Positions 45,378 through 55,338 of a stretch of DNA of 64,000 nt are shown piece by piece. The translations under genes and the position numbers were made by a program. The notes beneath the pieces were generated by a model. That model was not told the DNA's origin. It saw nothing but the letters and a program-made list of their open reading frames with translations, and did not search any database. How positions within the stretch are numbered: position 1 is the stretch's first letter; each line of letters opens with the position of its first letter. Origin of the DNA: Schlesneria sp. DSM 10557 (GTDB lineage Bacteria; Planctomycetota; Planctomycetia; Planctomycetales; Planctomycetaceae); the NCBI RefSeq assembly GCF_041860085.1, contig NZ_CP124747.1:2046001-2110000 (forward strand). The letters run 5' to 3'.

Positions 45378-47075
45378 TTAGCCGAGAATGGACTTGCGGT
45401 GGTTAACGTAGTCCCAGACGACAAAGCGGTCGAGATCACGTCCGGCCGTAAAGAAAACACGACCTTTGGTCGTCTCTGCAAGACGATGTGCAAACTGAAT
45501 GTCTTCGCGAGTTTGTGACCAACTTGGAAGCAGAAAGATATTGATCGTGATTCCTTCCCGCTGACACAGAAGCGCTTCCCTCATGGTCGCTGCTTCCGTC
45601 GCGGGATCAGAGGGATATAGGAGGTAAAGATGCTGTCCCTCAAAATGAGCTGTCGGCAACCCGTCAGTGATCAGAATGACCTGCCGATTCGGAGTGTCGC
45701 GAGTCGACAGAAACTGCCGACCCAGCTGGAGAGCGTGTTGAATGTTAGTGAAGTGGGGGGGAATATCGGATTCCGTGACCTCTTCTCGACTCATGTCTGC
45801 TCGCAACCGGACGACGGGGTCGTAGATTGTGACGACCTTGGGCATGAGCGCCGCGACTTCACTGAAGTGACGTGGCTTGGCAAACGACGCCATTTCGATG
45901 AACTGGAGAAAGTCGCCCGGATACTCGCGCCGGATCAGGCCATCCAGCGCCAAAGCCATCCGTTTGACGTTCATATACTGCCCCCCCTGACGCATCGACC
46001 CGCTCATATCCATCAGCACAGTGGTCGCGCACTTGGGGTTGTTACGAGTCCGGTGGATGACGATATCTTCAGACCGCAGGTGCAACGGTCGTGAGGGGTC
46101 ACGAACCATGGCATTCACCAAGGATTGCGGAATGTCCATCTGCGAGGCCGAATCCCCGAACTCGTACGGTTTCGTGGCCGCCATCTCGACAGCCCCTTCC
46201 CCCTGGATTGGGCCCAGATGGCGGCCGGTTCGGGATGCCTGAAGCTGACTGAAAATCTGCTCGAGCAGTCGTCCTTGGAAGATGCGATACGCTTGCGGAC
46301 TTAACTGATACCCGCGCCTGGTCCGTTCAAGTCCCTGCTGTTCGGCCAGTTGCCGGACCAGTTCTTCAATCTGCCGCTGCATGGCCGTCAATTCTTCGAG
46401 CTGCTCGGCATCGGCAAACTGACTGAGTTCAGAGAGATCAATCACAGCGATCTGTGCCGTCTTGGCGGCATCTTCCAACTGCTTCAGTAAACGGTCGATT
46501 GTCTCCAGTTCTTCTTTCACACCGAGGGCATTATCGATGCTAAGGGACTTGCGGCCGGTAAACGGGTACTTCGAGGCGAGTTCCTCGACCTGATAAACAT
46601 GGCCCAAGCGGTCAATCAACTGAACGACCTGACGCGCGAAGCGTGAGTGATCGTCGTTCGTCTCGTACCAGATTCGTTCCAGATCCCGGATCTGCTCTTC
46701 GTCGACGGCCTTCTTGAATTCCGTCTTCAACCGGTCGGGTGGTGAGGCACTTTGAGCCCGCTTGAGGAAGGCATCTCTCGCTGCAGCAACGACCGTTTTT
46801 GTTTCCCAAGTCTCCAGGATCTTTTTCTTTCGCTCCAGCAACATCTGCATGAGCGACTCGAGACTCGGTCCTAATCCGGCAATCTGACGAATATCGAGCT
46901 TGATCGCCCTCGCGAGTTCCTCATCCGTCAGCTCGCGCATGTTTCCGAATTCGAGCATATGCTCGATCGCAGGGGAAACCAGGTCGGGAGGTGGTAGAGT
47001 CGGACTGGGGATGGTGGCGGGGTCATACCTCTGATAGGTATGAATGACGCCGCCTAGAGTACGTTCAGATGTCAT
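45378..47075 (-). CDS. von Willebrand factor A domain protein, partner of the MoxR-like ATPase
   Basis: The 565-aa cytoplasmic protein has a long helical N-terminal part (for example [20 protein letters not shown], then [20 protein letters not shown]). A C-terminal vWA domain has the metal site D-M-S-G-S (about residue 356), [13 protein letters not shown] and [20 protein letters not shown]. The layout resembles the vWA partners of AAA+ chelatase-like ATPases. The start at 47075 has GGGAGGA upstream and lies inside the last codons of the ATPase gene (11-nt overlap), so the two are coupled. Presumably the vWA protein delivers a target to the ATPase for metal insertion or remodelling. Confidence 0.9.
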   Translation of the reverse strand: MTSERTLGGVIHTYQRYDPATIPSPTLPPPDLVSPAIEHMLEFGNMRELTDEELARAIKLDIRQIAGLGPSLESLMQMLLERKKKILETWETKTVVAAARDAFLKRAQSASPPDRLKTEFKKAVDEEQIRDLERIWYETNDDHSRFARQVVQLIDRLGHVYQVEELASKYPFTGRKSLSIDNALGVKEELETIDRLLKQLEDAAKTAQIAVIDLSELSQFADAEQLEELTAMQRQIEELVRQLAEQQGLERTRRGYQLSPQAYRIFQGRLLEQIFSQLQASRTGRHLGPIQGEGAVEMAATKPYEFGDSASQMDIPQSLVNAMVRDPSRPLHLRSEDIVIHRTRNNPKCATTVLMDMSGSMRQGGQYMNVKRMALALDGLIRREYPGDFLQFIEMASFAKPRHFSEVAALMPKVVTIYDPVVRLRADMSREEVTESDIPPHFTNIQHALQLGRQFLSTRDTPNRQVILITDGLPTAHFEGQHLYLLYPSDPATEAATMREALLCQREGITINIFLLPSWSQTREDIQFAHRLAETTKGRVFFTAGRDLDRFVVWDYVNHRKSILG

Positions 47076-48483
47076 AACGAATCCTCCCACGAGACTGGCT
47101 GCGAGAAATCTTCTCGGTCGCATAAAGGCCCGCCAGGACGAATTCGACGCACGAGGCACGCACGGCTGCATCCGATGATGCGTTAACTTCAAACGCCTTG
47201 TCCCACGCAGGTGGAACCCGCTTCAGCCGTTCGGAGTAATGGGACGACGGAAGCATGTCGCCCACTTCGATTTTGACCCCTTTACTGAAGATCTCTGCGA
47301 TCTCGTCGATTCCGTGCTTATCGATGTACTCCTCGAACACAGTCCGAATCGCTTCCGCAATCAGCGAGTCCAGGATCTGACGTTCATTCATCTGATGGCT
47401 GCCCATTAGGTCCAGTTCAAGCTTCCCGAGAGATGACGAGTACAAGTGACCCAGGTCACTGATTCGGGGAACAGCCGGAGATTCGCCCAGACGTGCACCG
47501 CGCTGACGAGCACTGGCGATCATTGTTCCGTAATTGGCAATACTGAAGCGGGCACTCACACCGGAAAGCTGGTCGATGTACTTCGACTTGCGAGCCGCAA
47601 CACTTAATTCTTCAATGATTTCCTTCATGAATCGAGGGACGACCACGGGGTATGGTTCACCCAGATTGATATCGCACTCCTGCTCCATGATTTCGATTCC
47701 GAGATCACGATCTTCGGGATAGTGCGTGTGAATGACTGATCCGATACGGTCTTTCAGTTGGGGAATGACTTTGCCGCTGCGGTTATAGGTCGCAGGATTG
47801 GCAGAGAATAAGATCAGCACGTCAATATCGAACTGAACGGGGAACCCGCGGATCTGGACGTCCCGTTCCTCCAGAATATTGAACAGACCAACCTGCACGA
47901 GTTCGTCTAATTCGGGCAGTTCGTTCATCGCAAAAATGCCCCGATGCATCCGGGGAATCAGACCGAAGTGAAGTGCTTCCTCGGCTGACATACTTGTCCC
48001 GCCGGCGAGCTTCGCCGGGTCGATCTCGCCGATGATGTCAGCGAACTTGGTGCCAGGAGCCAGCCGTTCGACATAACGTTCCTCTCGCGGCCACCAGGCG
48101 ATTGGCACCTGTTCAGGTGGAACATTTGCAACGAAGTCCTTGCAAACACGGCTGATCGGATTGTACGGATCATCGTGAAAGGGAGCTTCTGGGAGGTCGA
48201 TGTAAGGAATGAAGTCGTCCAGAAATCGCGAGAGTGTGCGCATCAGACGGCTTTTGCCCTGTCCTTTTTCGCCTAGGAACAACATATCGTGACCAGCGAT
48301 CAGGGCGATATTGATTTCGGGAATGACCGTATGTTCGTACCCGACGATGCCCGGAAATAGAGCGTCACCTGCGGCAAGAGCGATTAAAAAATTCTGTCGC
48401 AACTCCTCTTTGACAGTTTTAGAGACCCAGCCACTTTGTTTCAGTTCCAGGAGATTGGTGGGTCGACATGGCATCTGCTGCAT
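47065..48483 (-). CDS. MoxR/ChlI-like AAA+ ATPase
   Basis: The 472-aa protein has Walker A GEKGQGKS (71-78), a Walker B-like segment [11 protein letters not shown], sensor-1 [15 protein letters not shown] and the arginine-finger/sensor region [19 protein letters not shown]. The helical C-terminal part reads [20 protein letters not shown]. The Walker B Asp is Asn, with the Glu kept. I recall related magnesium-chelatase-like ATPases with INELP here, so this may be family-normal. It works with the vWA protein encoded by the overlapping downstream gene, probably as a hexameric remodeller. Substrate unknown. Confidence 0.9.
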   Translation of the reverse strand: MQQMPCRPTNLLELKQSGWVSKTVKEELRQNFLIALAAGDALFPGIVGYEHTVIPEINIALIAGHDMLFLGEKGQGKSRLMRTLSRFLDDFIPYIDLPEAPFHDDPYNPISRVCKDFVANVPPEQVPIAWWPREERYVERLAPGTKFADIIGEIDPAKLAGGTSMSAEEALHFGLIPRMHRGIFAMNELPELDELVQVGLFNILEERDVQIRGFPVQFDIDVLILFSANPATYNRSGKVIPQLKDRIGSVIHTHYPEDRDLGIEIMEQECDINLGEPYPVVVPRFMKEIIEELSVAARKSKYIDQLSGVSARFSIANYGTMIASARQRGARLGESPAVPRISDLGHLYSSSLGKLELDLMGSHQMNERQILDSLIAEAIRTVFEEYIDKHGIDEIAEIFSKGVKIEVGDMLPSSHYSERLKRVPPAWDKAFEVNASSDAAVRASCVEFVLAGLYATEKISRSQSRGRIRYDI

Positions 48484-48745
48484 GAAATTCTCGTTGCGGT
48501 GACTTTTCGATGAATAAACGACTTAAAATCGAGGTAGCCCTACCGGCACGATTCGGGCGCATTTTGAGTATAGACACCTTGTTGGATTGAACCATGATGT
48601 CTTTTTGGACCAATTAAACCACAGCAAATTGCAGTAGTGACGCGATTCACGACAAGTCACCTGCGTCCCTACTGCAAAATACAAAGTTTTCAATCAAGAA
48701 TCTGCTGATTCACCAGGCCAAACGCATCAGCTTTTGCAAATTTGT

Positions 48746-49063
48746 CTAAAGAATCCAGTAGTTGACCCACTCGTTCACCAGCCAGCTCAAGGGGGGACAG
48801 AGCTCGCACAGGTATGCAAGGGGCTGGTAGAACTGCGCAACCCATTTCGGACCATCAGCATAGACGGCCGCGTGCCAGGTCCAGAAAAAGGGACCGATCG
48901 TCAGCCACGCGAAGAAGATGTATGCCAGAAAGTAGAAGCAGAGATCCTGGAGGACTCCGAACCAAGTCCGCTTGCGCCGTGGCTGGGATTGCGGGGCCGA
49001 CCGCTTCGAAGAAGGCAGGGGGGATGAATCGACCTCGGTTGGATTGGCAACCATGTTAGGCAT
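48746..49063 (-). CDS. Small membrane protein, hypothetical
   Basis: The 105-aa product has a basic, Ser/Pro-rich N terminus. Hydrophobic segments follow, LCFYFLAYIFFAWLTIGPFF and WVAQFYQPLAYLCEL, and it ends WLVNEWVNYWIL. Probably two membrane passes, rich in Trp and Tyr. It is upstream of the MoxR/vWA pair on the same strand (262-nt gap), so a shared transcript is possible but not shown. No family recognised. Confidence 0.65.
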   Translation of the reverse strand: MPNMVANPTEVDSSPLPSSKRSAPQSQPRRKRTWFGVLQDLCFYFLAYIFFAWLTIGPFFWTWHAAVYADGPKWVAQFYQPLAYLCELCPPLSWLVNEWVNYWIL

Positions 49064-49177
49064 TCAAAGTGTTAAAAAATTGGCGGCCCTCGAGTACACG
49101 AAAACAATTCTAGCCGTTTTGAAGATCCCGTCCGGGAAAAAACGGGAACCGCTCCGATTTCTTCATTTCGCCATACA

Positions 49178-50068
49178 TTACTTGCTCAACAGACCTCGGC
49201 CTCGCAACCACGCTTCGCACTGGACAGGCCACTGGTCAGCTCCGGGATGTTTCTTCGCCAACCCGATCCCATGCGGCCCTTTCTCATAGATATGCAGTTC
49301 GGCAGGTACCCCCGCCTTCACACAAGCGAGATAGAACAGCGTACTGTTGGCGGGCGGAACCCCTTTATCTTCGGACGTATGCCATAAAAATACCGGCGGG
49401 GTCGTTGGTTTGACTTGCAGCTCATTCGACAAAAGCGTGATCAGCTCTGCCGAAGGATCCTGCCCCAGCAGGTTGTTGCGTGAGCCCCGGTGCATGGCGG
49501 ACTCATCCGTGAAAGTGATGACCGGATAGGAAAGAACTGCAAAATCCGGACGGCAACTCACGCGGTCGATCGGATCGCCTGCCGAAGCGTCACCGTCATC
49601 AAAATGAGTCGCAGCGGTCGAAGCGAGATGGCCCCCCGCAGAGAATCCCAGTACGCCAATCCGGGCAGGGTCAATTTTCCACTCGCTGGCCCGGCTTCTC
49701 ACAACTCGCAAGGCACGCTGAACGTCAAGCAACGGAGAGGGGTGTTTGTACCGTGGAGCGATTCGGTATCGCAGGACAAATCCCGAAACACCAATCGAGT
49801 TCAACCAGTTTCCAACGTCTTCACCTTCGTGCCCGACGGCAAGGTGACCGTAGCCTCCACCAGGACAAATGACGATGGCGGTCCCTGCATTACGATCGGC
49901 TGGAGCGAGATAGGCCGTGATGCTGGGGCGATCGTGTTCCTCGGTCCCTACCGCGCCGGGTGCCCCATCAGGCCAGAGCACAATCTTCTCCTGTGCAGAC
50001 GCCGATTGACTGAACGTTGCGAGGGCCAAGACCCATGCCAGCAAACCAGGGATTCGTACCTCAGACAC
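49178..50068 (-). CDS. Secreted alpha/beta-hydrolase (acetyl-xylan-esterase-like)
   Basis: The 296-aa product starts at GTG 50068 and has a signal peptide ending QSASA. It has the oxyanion-hole loop VICPGGGYG, the nucleophile elbow IGVLGFSAGGHLAST (G-F-S-A-G), an acid region HTSEDKGVPPAN and the catalytic His in YEKGPHGIGLAKK. This order matches the BD-FAE/Axe-like esterases common in planctomycete carbohydrate degradation. It probably removes acetyl or other ester groups from plant or algal polysaccharide outside the cytoplasm. It stands alone. Confidence 0.9.
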   Translation of the reverse strand: MSEVRIPGLLAWVLALATFSQSASAQEKIVLWPDGAPGAVGTEEHDRPSITAYLAPADRNAGTAIVICPGGGYGHLAVGHEGEDVGNWLNSIGVSGFVLRYRIAPRYKHPSPLLDVQRALRVVRSRASEWKIDPARIGVLGFSAGGHLASTAATHFDDGDASAGDPIDRVSCRPDFAVLSYPVITFTDESAMHRGSRNNLLGQDPSAELITLLSNELQVKPTTPPVFLWHTSEDKGVPPANSTLFYLACVKAGVPAELHIYEKGPHGIGLAKKHPGADQWPVQCEAWLRGRGLLSK

Positions 50069-50271
50069 CAGTCAACTCCGCTCAAAGGAACTGTTTCGGC
50101 CTGAGACAATTCTGCCATGTGTGGTCCCTCCGAGGCAAGTCGCATCAGAGAAAGGGGCGATGGCGGCCAACGGAACAGCCTGACAGAAGCGTCAAGAACA
50201 CGGGCTGCCCGGTTCTGCGACCCGTAGAGGAACGTGACCAAGAGACGCTCTGGAGACAACAGGAAATTAAA

Positions 50272-50301
50272 TGAAGCCCGACTCATCGGAATCGGGCTTC
50301 A
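50272..50301 (-). terminator. Hairpin terminator of the small cytochrome-like gene
   Basis: TGAAGCCCGA (50272-50281) pairs with TCGGGCTTCA (50292-50301). On the minus strand it is followed by an AT-rich tail, TTTAATTTCC, 42 nt after the gene stop. Confidence 0.7.
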
Positions 50302-50342
50302 ATTGGTCATTTTATGAGAGTGACCAGCAAAACTGACGGCAA

Positions 50343-50690
50343 TTATTTCTTGCCTGGCAGTTTGCCTTCCTTGATCAGCTCGCCGAAGGTCTTGCCATCG
50401 GTTTCGCCCTTTTCGCTTTCGATCTTCTTCAGGGCTTCAGCAAGAGCTTCTTCGCCTTTGGTGTTCTTTTCTGGCAGAGCGGCACCCAGGGCCTTGCCAT
50501 AGTCGTTGCGAACAGCTTTCTTCTCTTCTGGGTGACAGATGCCGCACTTGGCAGCTTCGGCTTCAGTCTTGAGAGCCGGATACGCGGCAATAAACGCCTT
50601 CGTGTATTGTGGACGAGCCTGAGCTTCTGGACCACCAATGAACGCGGACAACGCCACACAACACGCGATCCAAGTCAAACTTTTCCGCAT
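50343..50690 (-). CDS. Small exported protein with a single CxxCH haem motif
   Basis: The 115-aa product has a signal peptide (SLTWIACCVALSAFIGGPEA), then AYPALKTEAEAAKCGICHPE with one C-G-I-C-H haem-attachment site, and a Lys/Glu-rich C-terminal part. No obvious second (Met) ligand context is seen. It could be a small c-type cytochrome or a haem-carrying periplasmic protein. The start at 50690 has GAGGAG seven bases upstream. A single-gene unit with its own terminator. Confidence 0.82.
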   Translation of the reverse strand: MRKSLTWIACCVALSAFIGGPEAQARPQYTKAFIAAYPALKTEAEAAKCGICHPEEKKAVRNDYGKALGAALPEKNTKGEEALAEALKKIESEKGETDGKTFGELIKEGKLPGKK

Positions 50691-50864
50691 AAACTGACTC
50701 CTCACATTGTCTACTGAATTTCGAGATAAAAGAGCCCACCATCGAACAAAGGATTGTCCCAGAGATTAGCCCTACAACCGTCGAGAATTAGAGACCGTCG
50801 CCCGAAGCGTGTCAACCGACGAATTCCAATACCCTTATGCAACTGCGACTTCCCGAATCCGCAG

Positions 50865-51176
50865 TCAAACCCGCGGATCCAGAATTTGCAGGCGCACCGA
50901 GCTTACAAACGGCTTGACGCGAACTCGGTAGTCAGCCATGTGGGGAGCGACCAGATGCGCCTTCAGGTGATCCAGACTCTCCCACTTCTCGACAATTAAA
51001 ACGAAATCTTCCCCCTGAAGAAACTGCTGCGGCACATCCGTGACCGCATCAATTGCAGCCCCATATTCAATGCACCCCGCCTCCTGTCGCACAGGAACCG
51101 CGACCTGAGCAAACTCACGTAAGAAATCTTCGCGGTGCCCTTCGATTGTTTCGACCAGAGCAAGCACATGAATCAT
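50865..51176 (-). CDS. Antibiotic biosynthesis monooxygenase (ABM) domain protein
   Basis: The 103-aa product starts MIHVLALVETIEGHREDFLR. It has ECGCIEY-type strand variants (VPVRQEAGCIEYGAAID) and FVLIVEKWESLDHLKAHLVA, then PHMADYRVRVKPFVSSVRL. This is the dimeric ferredoxin-like ABM fold, related to YgiN quinol monooxygenases. Substrate unknown; many members protect against reactive quinones. The start at 51176 has GGGGAC upstream. It lies just beyond the 5'-proximal HEAT lipoprotein gene on the same strand, 63 nt apart. Confidence 0.86.
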   Translation of the reverse strand: MIHVLALVETIEGHREDFLREFAQVAVPVRQEAGCIEYGAAIDAVTDVPQQFLQGEDFVLIVEKWESLDHLKAHLVAPHMADYRVRVKPFVSSVRLQILDPRV

Positions 51177-51239
51177 CTGGGTCCCCGTTCGGACAATGGG
51201 CGGTGGATTATTTGCCACAGTCTGCCGTAAGGCAAACGG

Positions 51240-52757
51240 CTATTTCTCAATCTGTTCCAGCGAACTCACAATCGCTTCCTTCAGCTCTGCATCGGTTGAC
51301 GTTTCCAGCAGTTTGTGTAGATCCGGCCCCGCACTCTTCGCGTAGGGACCCATCTCACCCAAAGCGTAGACCGCGCCAATCTGGACTTTTGACACGGGAT
51401 CGTGCGTTGCTTTGACCAGTGCCTGAACCGCCGCAGGTGATTCCGGAGCCAGTTCCGCCAGTGAGTACGTCGCCAGCCACCGCACATTGGAGTCTCGATC
51501 ACCAAGGCTCGTCAGAATCGTCTGCAGAGCAGGGTAGGCATACTCCTCGTGACGAATCAGGACTTCAGCGACTCGCAGGCGGGTCTGTCCGTCAGTGCTT
51601 TTCAAGTTCTCTGACAGCGACTTCAGCACCTGGGTCGATTCGCCTCCCATTTCATCCAGAACACCGCTCGCGAACGATCTCAGGTTCGCATCGCGGGAGA
51701 CCACACTGTCAGTGACCACCTTGATTGATTCAGGCGAGCTGATATTCAGCTTCGCCATCGTCTGAGCGGCCGTGGTCCTCACGATGCCGTCATCGTGCTT
51801 GAGCAATGACTGGAGAGCAGGGGCCGCGGCAATCCCATCCGCCCCCAGCTTTCCGATCTTGCTGAGACAGACTTTGAGCGACTGCGGATCGGAAGGATCC
51901 ACTTCATTCAGTGCTTCAGCCAAGGGACCACTGGCATCGGGACACAACTTCGCCAATCCGCGGGTCGCGATTGTCTGGATCGCAGCCTTCTTCAAGTCGC
52001 CCAGGGAAGGAAGTTGTGACAGTCCATCCTCGCTGGCATCCTCACTTTCTGCGTGGAGAGCAGGAGGTTGTGCCAACGGAAGATCCAGTTCTTTCTCCAG
52101 CACGTCTACAACCGTTGAAGCTTTCGCCGAGGTGACGGCTGATAGACTCGATTCCCCTTCGTCGCTGGCCCAGTCAGCAACGTCATTTTCCAGGGATTCG
52201 ACTTTTTTCCCCAGCTCCTTTTTGACCTGCATGACCGACTTTTGTCCCATTTCGATCACGTCGTCAAACGGATCGAACTCGTCAGAGGTCTGCTTCCCAG
52301 ACTCGCTCTTTGCCACTGGAGTGGGTTTGTCGAGATCAGACAGGAAGGCATCCATTTCGTCCGTCTTGGCAGATGCGGCAACCGACTTCGCCGTCGCAGC
52401 CGCTTTGCTCGCCAGCGAATCTTGACTCGCTTTGGTGACGGCCGTTTCAGGCGAGGATTTCGACGACTTGGACGAATTCACCTGATCTGCTGCGGCAAGT
52501 TTCGATTCTGCGGCTGCGGACTTTGATTTCCGCTTGGCTTTGCCGAGCAGTGTTCGAGGCTCGTCCGACTTCAGTTCAGCCGGTCCTTTCGCCCCCTTCG
52601 AACCTTTCTTCCCCTTGCCAGCATCCGCCAGCGCCTCTTCCGCCCCCTTTTTGGATTCGCGCCTGGCGAGCCAACTGCCCGATTGAGCGCATCCGCAGAC
52701 TTCCCCCGCGACGGAGGCCAACAGCAAAAACCCGAGAGGGCGATACCACTTGTTCAT
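51240..52757 (-). CDS. HEAT-repeat lipoprotein with low-complexity linker
   Basis: The 505-aa protein has a leader ending VCGCAQSG, a likely lipobox. A Lys/Ser/Ala-rich low-complexity stretch follows (about 30-190). Then come about six HEAT-like repeats, such as GIAAAPALQSLLKHDDGIVR, SRDANLRSFASGVLDEMGGE, TDGQTRLRVAEVLIRHEEY and DRDSNVRWLATYSLAELAPE. HEAT repeats give protein-protein contacts. Likely anchored in the envelope with the repeats in the periplasm. Downstream on the same strand is the ABM gene. Its partner is unknown. Confidence 0.83.
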   Translation of the reverse strand: MNKWYRPLGFLLLASVAGEVCGCAQSGSWLARRESKKGAEEALADAGKGKKGSKGAKGPAELKSDEPRTLLGKAKRKSKSAAAESKLAAADQVNSSKSSKSSPETAVTKASQDSLASKAAATAKSVAASAKTDEMDAFLSDLDKPTPVAKSESGKQTSDEFDPFDDVIEMGQKSVMQVKKELGKKVESLENDVADWASDEGESSLSAVTSAKASTVVDVLEKELDLPLAQPPALHAESEDASEDGLSQLPSLGDLKKAAIQTIATRGLAKLCPDASGPLAEALNEVDPSDPQSLKVCLSKIGKLGADGIAAAPALQSLLKHDDGIVRTTAAQTMAKLNISSPESIKVVTDSVVSRDANLRSFASGVLDEMGGESTQVLKSLSENLKSTDGQTRLRVAEVLIRHEEYAYPALQTILTSLGDRDSNVRWLATYSLAELAPESPAAVQALVKATHDPVSKVQIGAVYALGEMGPYAKSAGPDLHKLLETSTDAELKEAIVSSLEQIEK

Positions 52758-53086
52758 GTCATAACCTTACTGAACCGCGAGTGGGGCAGCATGACGCTGA
52801 CAGACAGCGCAAGCAGAACCAGCCATGCATCCAAATTGAACACGTCCAATTCAGGTATCGGTTACAACAACGATAAGAGTTAAACCGTTCGTAGCGGGAA
52901 CTCCGAAATCCGCTTGACAAGTTTTCCCGATTCTGCACACAGTGCCAACCGGGTGACAGCAACTTCACAGACAGAGACACAATCCAATACAAAATAAACA
53001 CTTACGGAAATTCAGCCGTCTCGCCAGTCAATGCCACATGAACACGCTCTCGGTCGGGAACCTCCTTAACTTCAGCCGGATCACAC
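52758..53086. other. Intergenic between HEAT lipoprotein and htpG terminator
   Basis: No gene seen. It should contain the promoter of the HEAT lipoprotein gene. The 52980-53010 part is AT-rich. Confidence 0.4.
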
Positions 53087-53124
53087 GAGAAAACCCCGCA
53101 TGACCATGAATGGAACATGCGGGG
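53087..53124 (-). terminator. Intrinsic terminator of htpG
   Basis: On the minus strand CCCCGCATG (53124-53116) pairs with CATGCGGGG (53102-53094) and is followed by TTTTCTCG. It lies 32 nt after the htpG stop. Confidence 0.85.
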
Positions 53125-53155
53125 CCGCAAACTTGCTCACAGCTTTCCGATACGA

Positions 53156-55090
53156 TCACAAGACGATCGAAGACTTGCTTCGGGCCAGTTCTTCCATGAA
53201 ACGGAGCGAGCGGGTCGTCGTTTCTTCCACGTCGGGAATCAGTCCGTCCAGGATGAGGGCATTTGCGTAAAGCTGACGGCCGCAATCCCGAATGAATTCG
53301 TCGTTCTCGGAATTGCTGCTCAGGTCGCACAGCCGTGTCACGAGCGCTGCATGCGGATTCACTTCCATGATCCGTTTGGGAGCTTCGTATTCTTTCATCG
53401 TATGGCTGAGCACCTTCTGCAGCTGGTTGCTCATGGTTCCCTGAGGATTGATCAGGCAACAGGGGCTTTCCGTCAGACGAGACGACTCCCGAATGTCCTG
53501 CACCTTGCTTTCCAGCGCTCCTCGGAACAACTCAATGACGCGTGTGATGTTCTTCGGCTTTTCAGCCGCTTCCGTCTCGGGTGGATCGGTCGATTCGGGG
53601 AACGATACATCCGCCGAATCGATGGAGATAAGATCTTTACCCTCATAGCGACGCAGTTGCGTCAGAGCGAATTCATCGATCGGATCATCCAGGAACAGGA
53701 CTTCCAGGTTTCGTTTGCGGAATGCTTCCAGCAGCGGATGACGAGACAACGCGTCCAGATCAGGACCACTCAGGTAGTAAATCTGGGTCTGGCCTTCCAC
53801 GGCCCGCTGGAGGTAACTATCCAGCGAGACAGTCGGAGGTACGGGTTGATCGGTCGTTCCGCCGGGTACCACGAGGGTTGGATTGGCGGTATGCGTCGAA
53901 TGGAACCGCATCAACTTTGCGATCCGTTCGCGATTCTCGAAGTCTTGCCCGATCCCGGTCCGCAGAATCGGCCCGAACTGCTGATAGAACGTCTTGAAGG
54001 TCTCGGGCTGTTCTTCGGCGATACTGGCGAGGTGGTCGAGAACCTTCTTGATCAAGACCCGCTTCAGCTTGGGCAGTAGCTTGTGATCCTGCAGTGTCTC
54101 ACGCGAGACGTTCAGTGGCAGGTCGGCCGAATCAACGACCCCGTACAGGAAGCGAAGATAGTCCGGCAGCAAGTCGCGGCAGTCATCCTGAACCAGAATT
54201 CGTTTCGCACACAGATTGATTCCGTGCTCAATCTGGCCAAATCCCATCAGCTCAAAATTCGTGGGGGGACAGTACAGGATCGAATGAAACTGAATGGGGG
54301 AATCGCTCGACAGATGCAGGTGCCAGAGTGGTTTTTCTTCTGCGTGATGGGTCAGCCACTGGTAAAAACCAGCATGCTGTTCTTCCGTGACCTGATTCTT
54401 CGGCTCGACCCAGATCGGCTTTTGTTCGTTGAGCGTTTCTCCATCGAGCTTGATGGGATGCGGCACGAACGTCGAGTACTTGCGGACAATAAACTTCAAC
54501 CGCATAGGGTCAGTGAATTCATCCATGTCGTCCTTAAGGTGCAGCCGAATCTGAGCACCCCGAGGGACTTCTTCTTCCGCAGGCGTAATCGTGAAGCGCC
54601 CCGAACCATCGGATTCCCACCGCCAGCCTGTTTCTTCGCGATAGCTGCGCGTGACGACTTCGACGCGATCCGCCAGCATGAACGCGGCATAGAATCCCAC
54701 GCCGAACTGTCCGATCAGTGACAGGTCAGCCGAGGGAGACGATTCTGCTCCGTCGGCTTTCGCCGCCAGTGTCCGCAAGAACTCTTTCGATCCGCTGTGC
54801 GCAATCGTTCCCAGGTTCTGAACCAGTTCATCATGGGTCAGGCCGATTCCGTTATCGCGGATGACCAGCAGCTTCGAATCTTTGTTGGGTTCGAGCGTAA
54901 TTTCCAGTGGTTGGTCGTCACGATACTGCTCTTCGCTGAGCTGGATATGCCGCAGCTTGTTCAAAGAATCAGATGCGTTGGAAATCAGCTCGCGCAGAGC
55001 AATTTCCCGGTTCTGGTAGAGAGAATGCGAAAGGATATGGAGAAGTTGCTTGATCTCGGTTTGAAACGTGAATTCTTGCGGTTGAGACAC
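53156..55090 (-). CDS. htpG: Molecular chaperone Hsp90
   Basis: The 644-aa product has all GHKL ATP-binding motifs: NREIALRELISNASDSLNKL, VIRDNGIGLTHDELVQNLGT, IAHSGSKEF and LIGQFGVGFYAAFMLADRVE. The middle domain has QDDCRDLLPDYLRFLYGVVD, SADLPLNVSRETLQ, and the C-terminal dimerisation region is complete. It is an ATP-driven cytoplasmic foldase for late-folding clients. I chose GTG 55090 (VSQPQEFTFQTEIKQLLHIL), which matches the family N terminus and has GGGAG upstream; a TTG six codons earlier is possible. A strong terminator follows. No heat-shock element (CIRCE) was recognised upstream. Confidence 0.97.
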   Translation of the reverse strand: MSQPQEFTFQTEIKQLLHILSHSLYQNREIALRELISNASDSLNKLRHIQLSEEQYRDDQPLEITLEPNKDSKLLVIRDNGIGLTHDELVQNLGTIAHSGSKEFLRTLAAKADGAESSPSADLSLIGQFGVGFYAAFMLADRVEVVTRSYREETGWRWESDGSGRFTITPAEEEVPRGAQIRLHLKDDMDEFTDPMRLKFIVRKYSTFVPHPIKLDGETLNEQKPIWVEPKNQVTEEQHAGFYQWLTHHAEEKPLWHLHLSSDSPIQFHSILYCPPTNFELMGFGQIEHGINLCAKRILVQDDCRDLLPDYLRFLYGVVDSADLPLNVSRETLQDHKLLPKLKRVLIKKVLDHLASIAEEQPETFKTFYQQFGPILRTGIGQDFENRERIAKLMRFHSTHTANPTLVVPGGTTDQPVPPTVSLDSYLQRAVEGQTQIYYLSGPDLDALSRHPLLEAFRKRNLEVLFLDDPIDEFALTQLRRYEGKDLISIDSADVSFPESTDPPETEAAEKPKNITRVIELFRGALESKVQDIRESSRLTESPCCLINPQGTMSNQLQKVLSHTMKEYEAPKRIMEVNPHAALVTRLCDLSSNSENDEFIRDCGRQLYANALILDGLIPDVEETTTRSLRFMEELARSKSSIVL

Positions 55091-55338
55091 TCGGGAACTC
55101 CCATACAATCAACATTGTTCAGATATCGTCGGCAGTCGAACGACCAGTTAACAGCCCGAAAGCAACTCGCGCGCCAGCCACTTCCCGGCTGAAAATAGCC
55201 TGTTTTCAAGGGTTTTCACCCACAGCGTCGATCACCAACTGCCAAATTGGCACCAGCGACTCGCTCGCAGCGAACAAGCGGTTTGCCTACCGTGAAAGAC
55301 GAATTCGCGGCAACGAGGTAGAGTGGGCGTGGCCCCGA

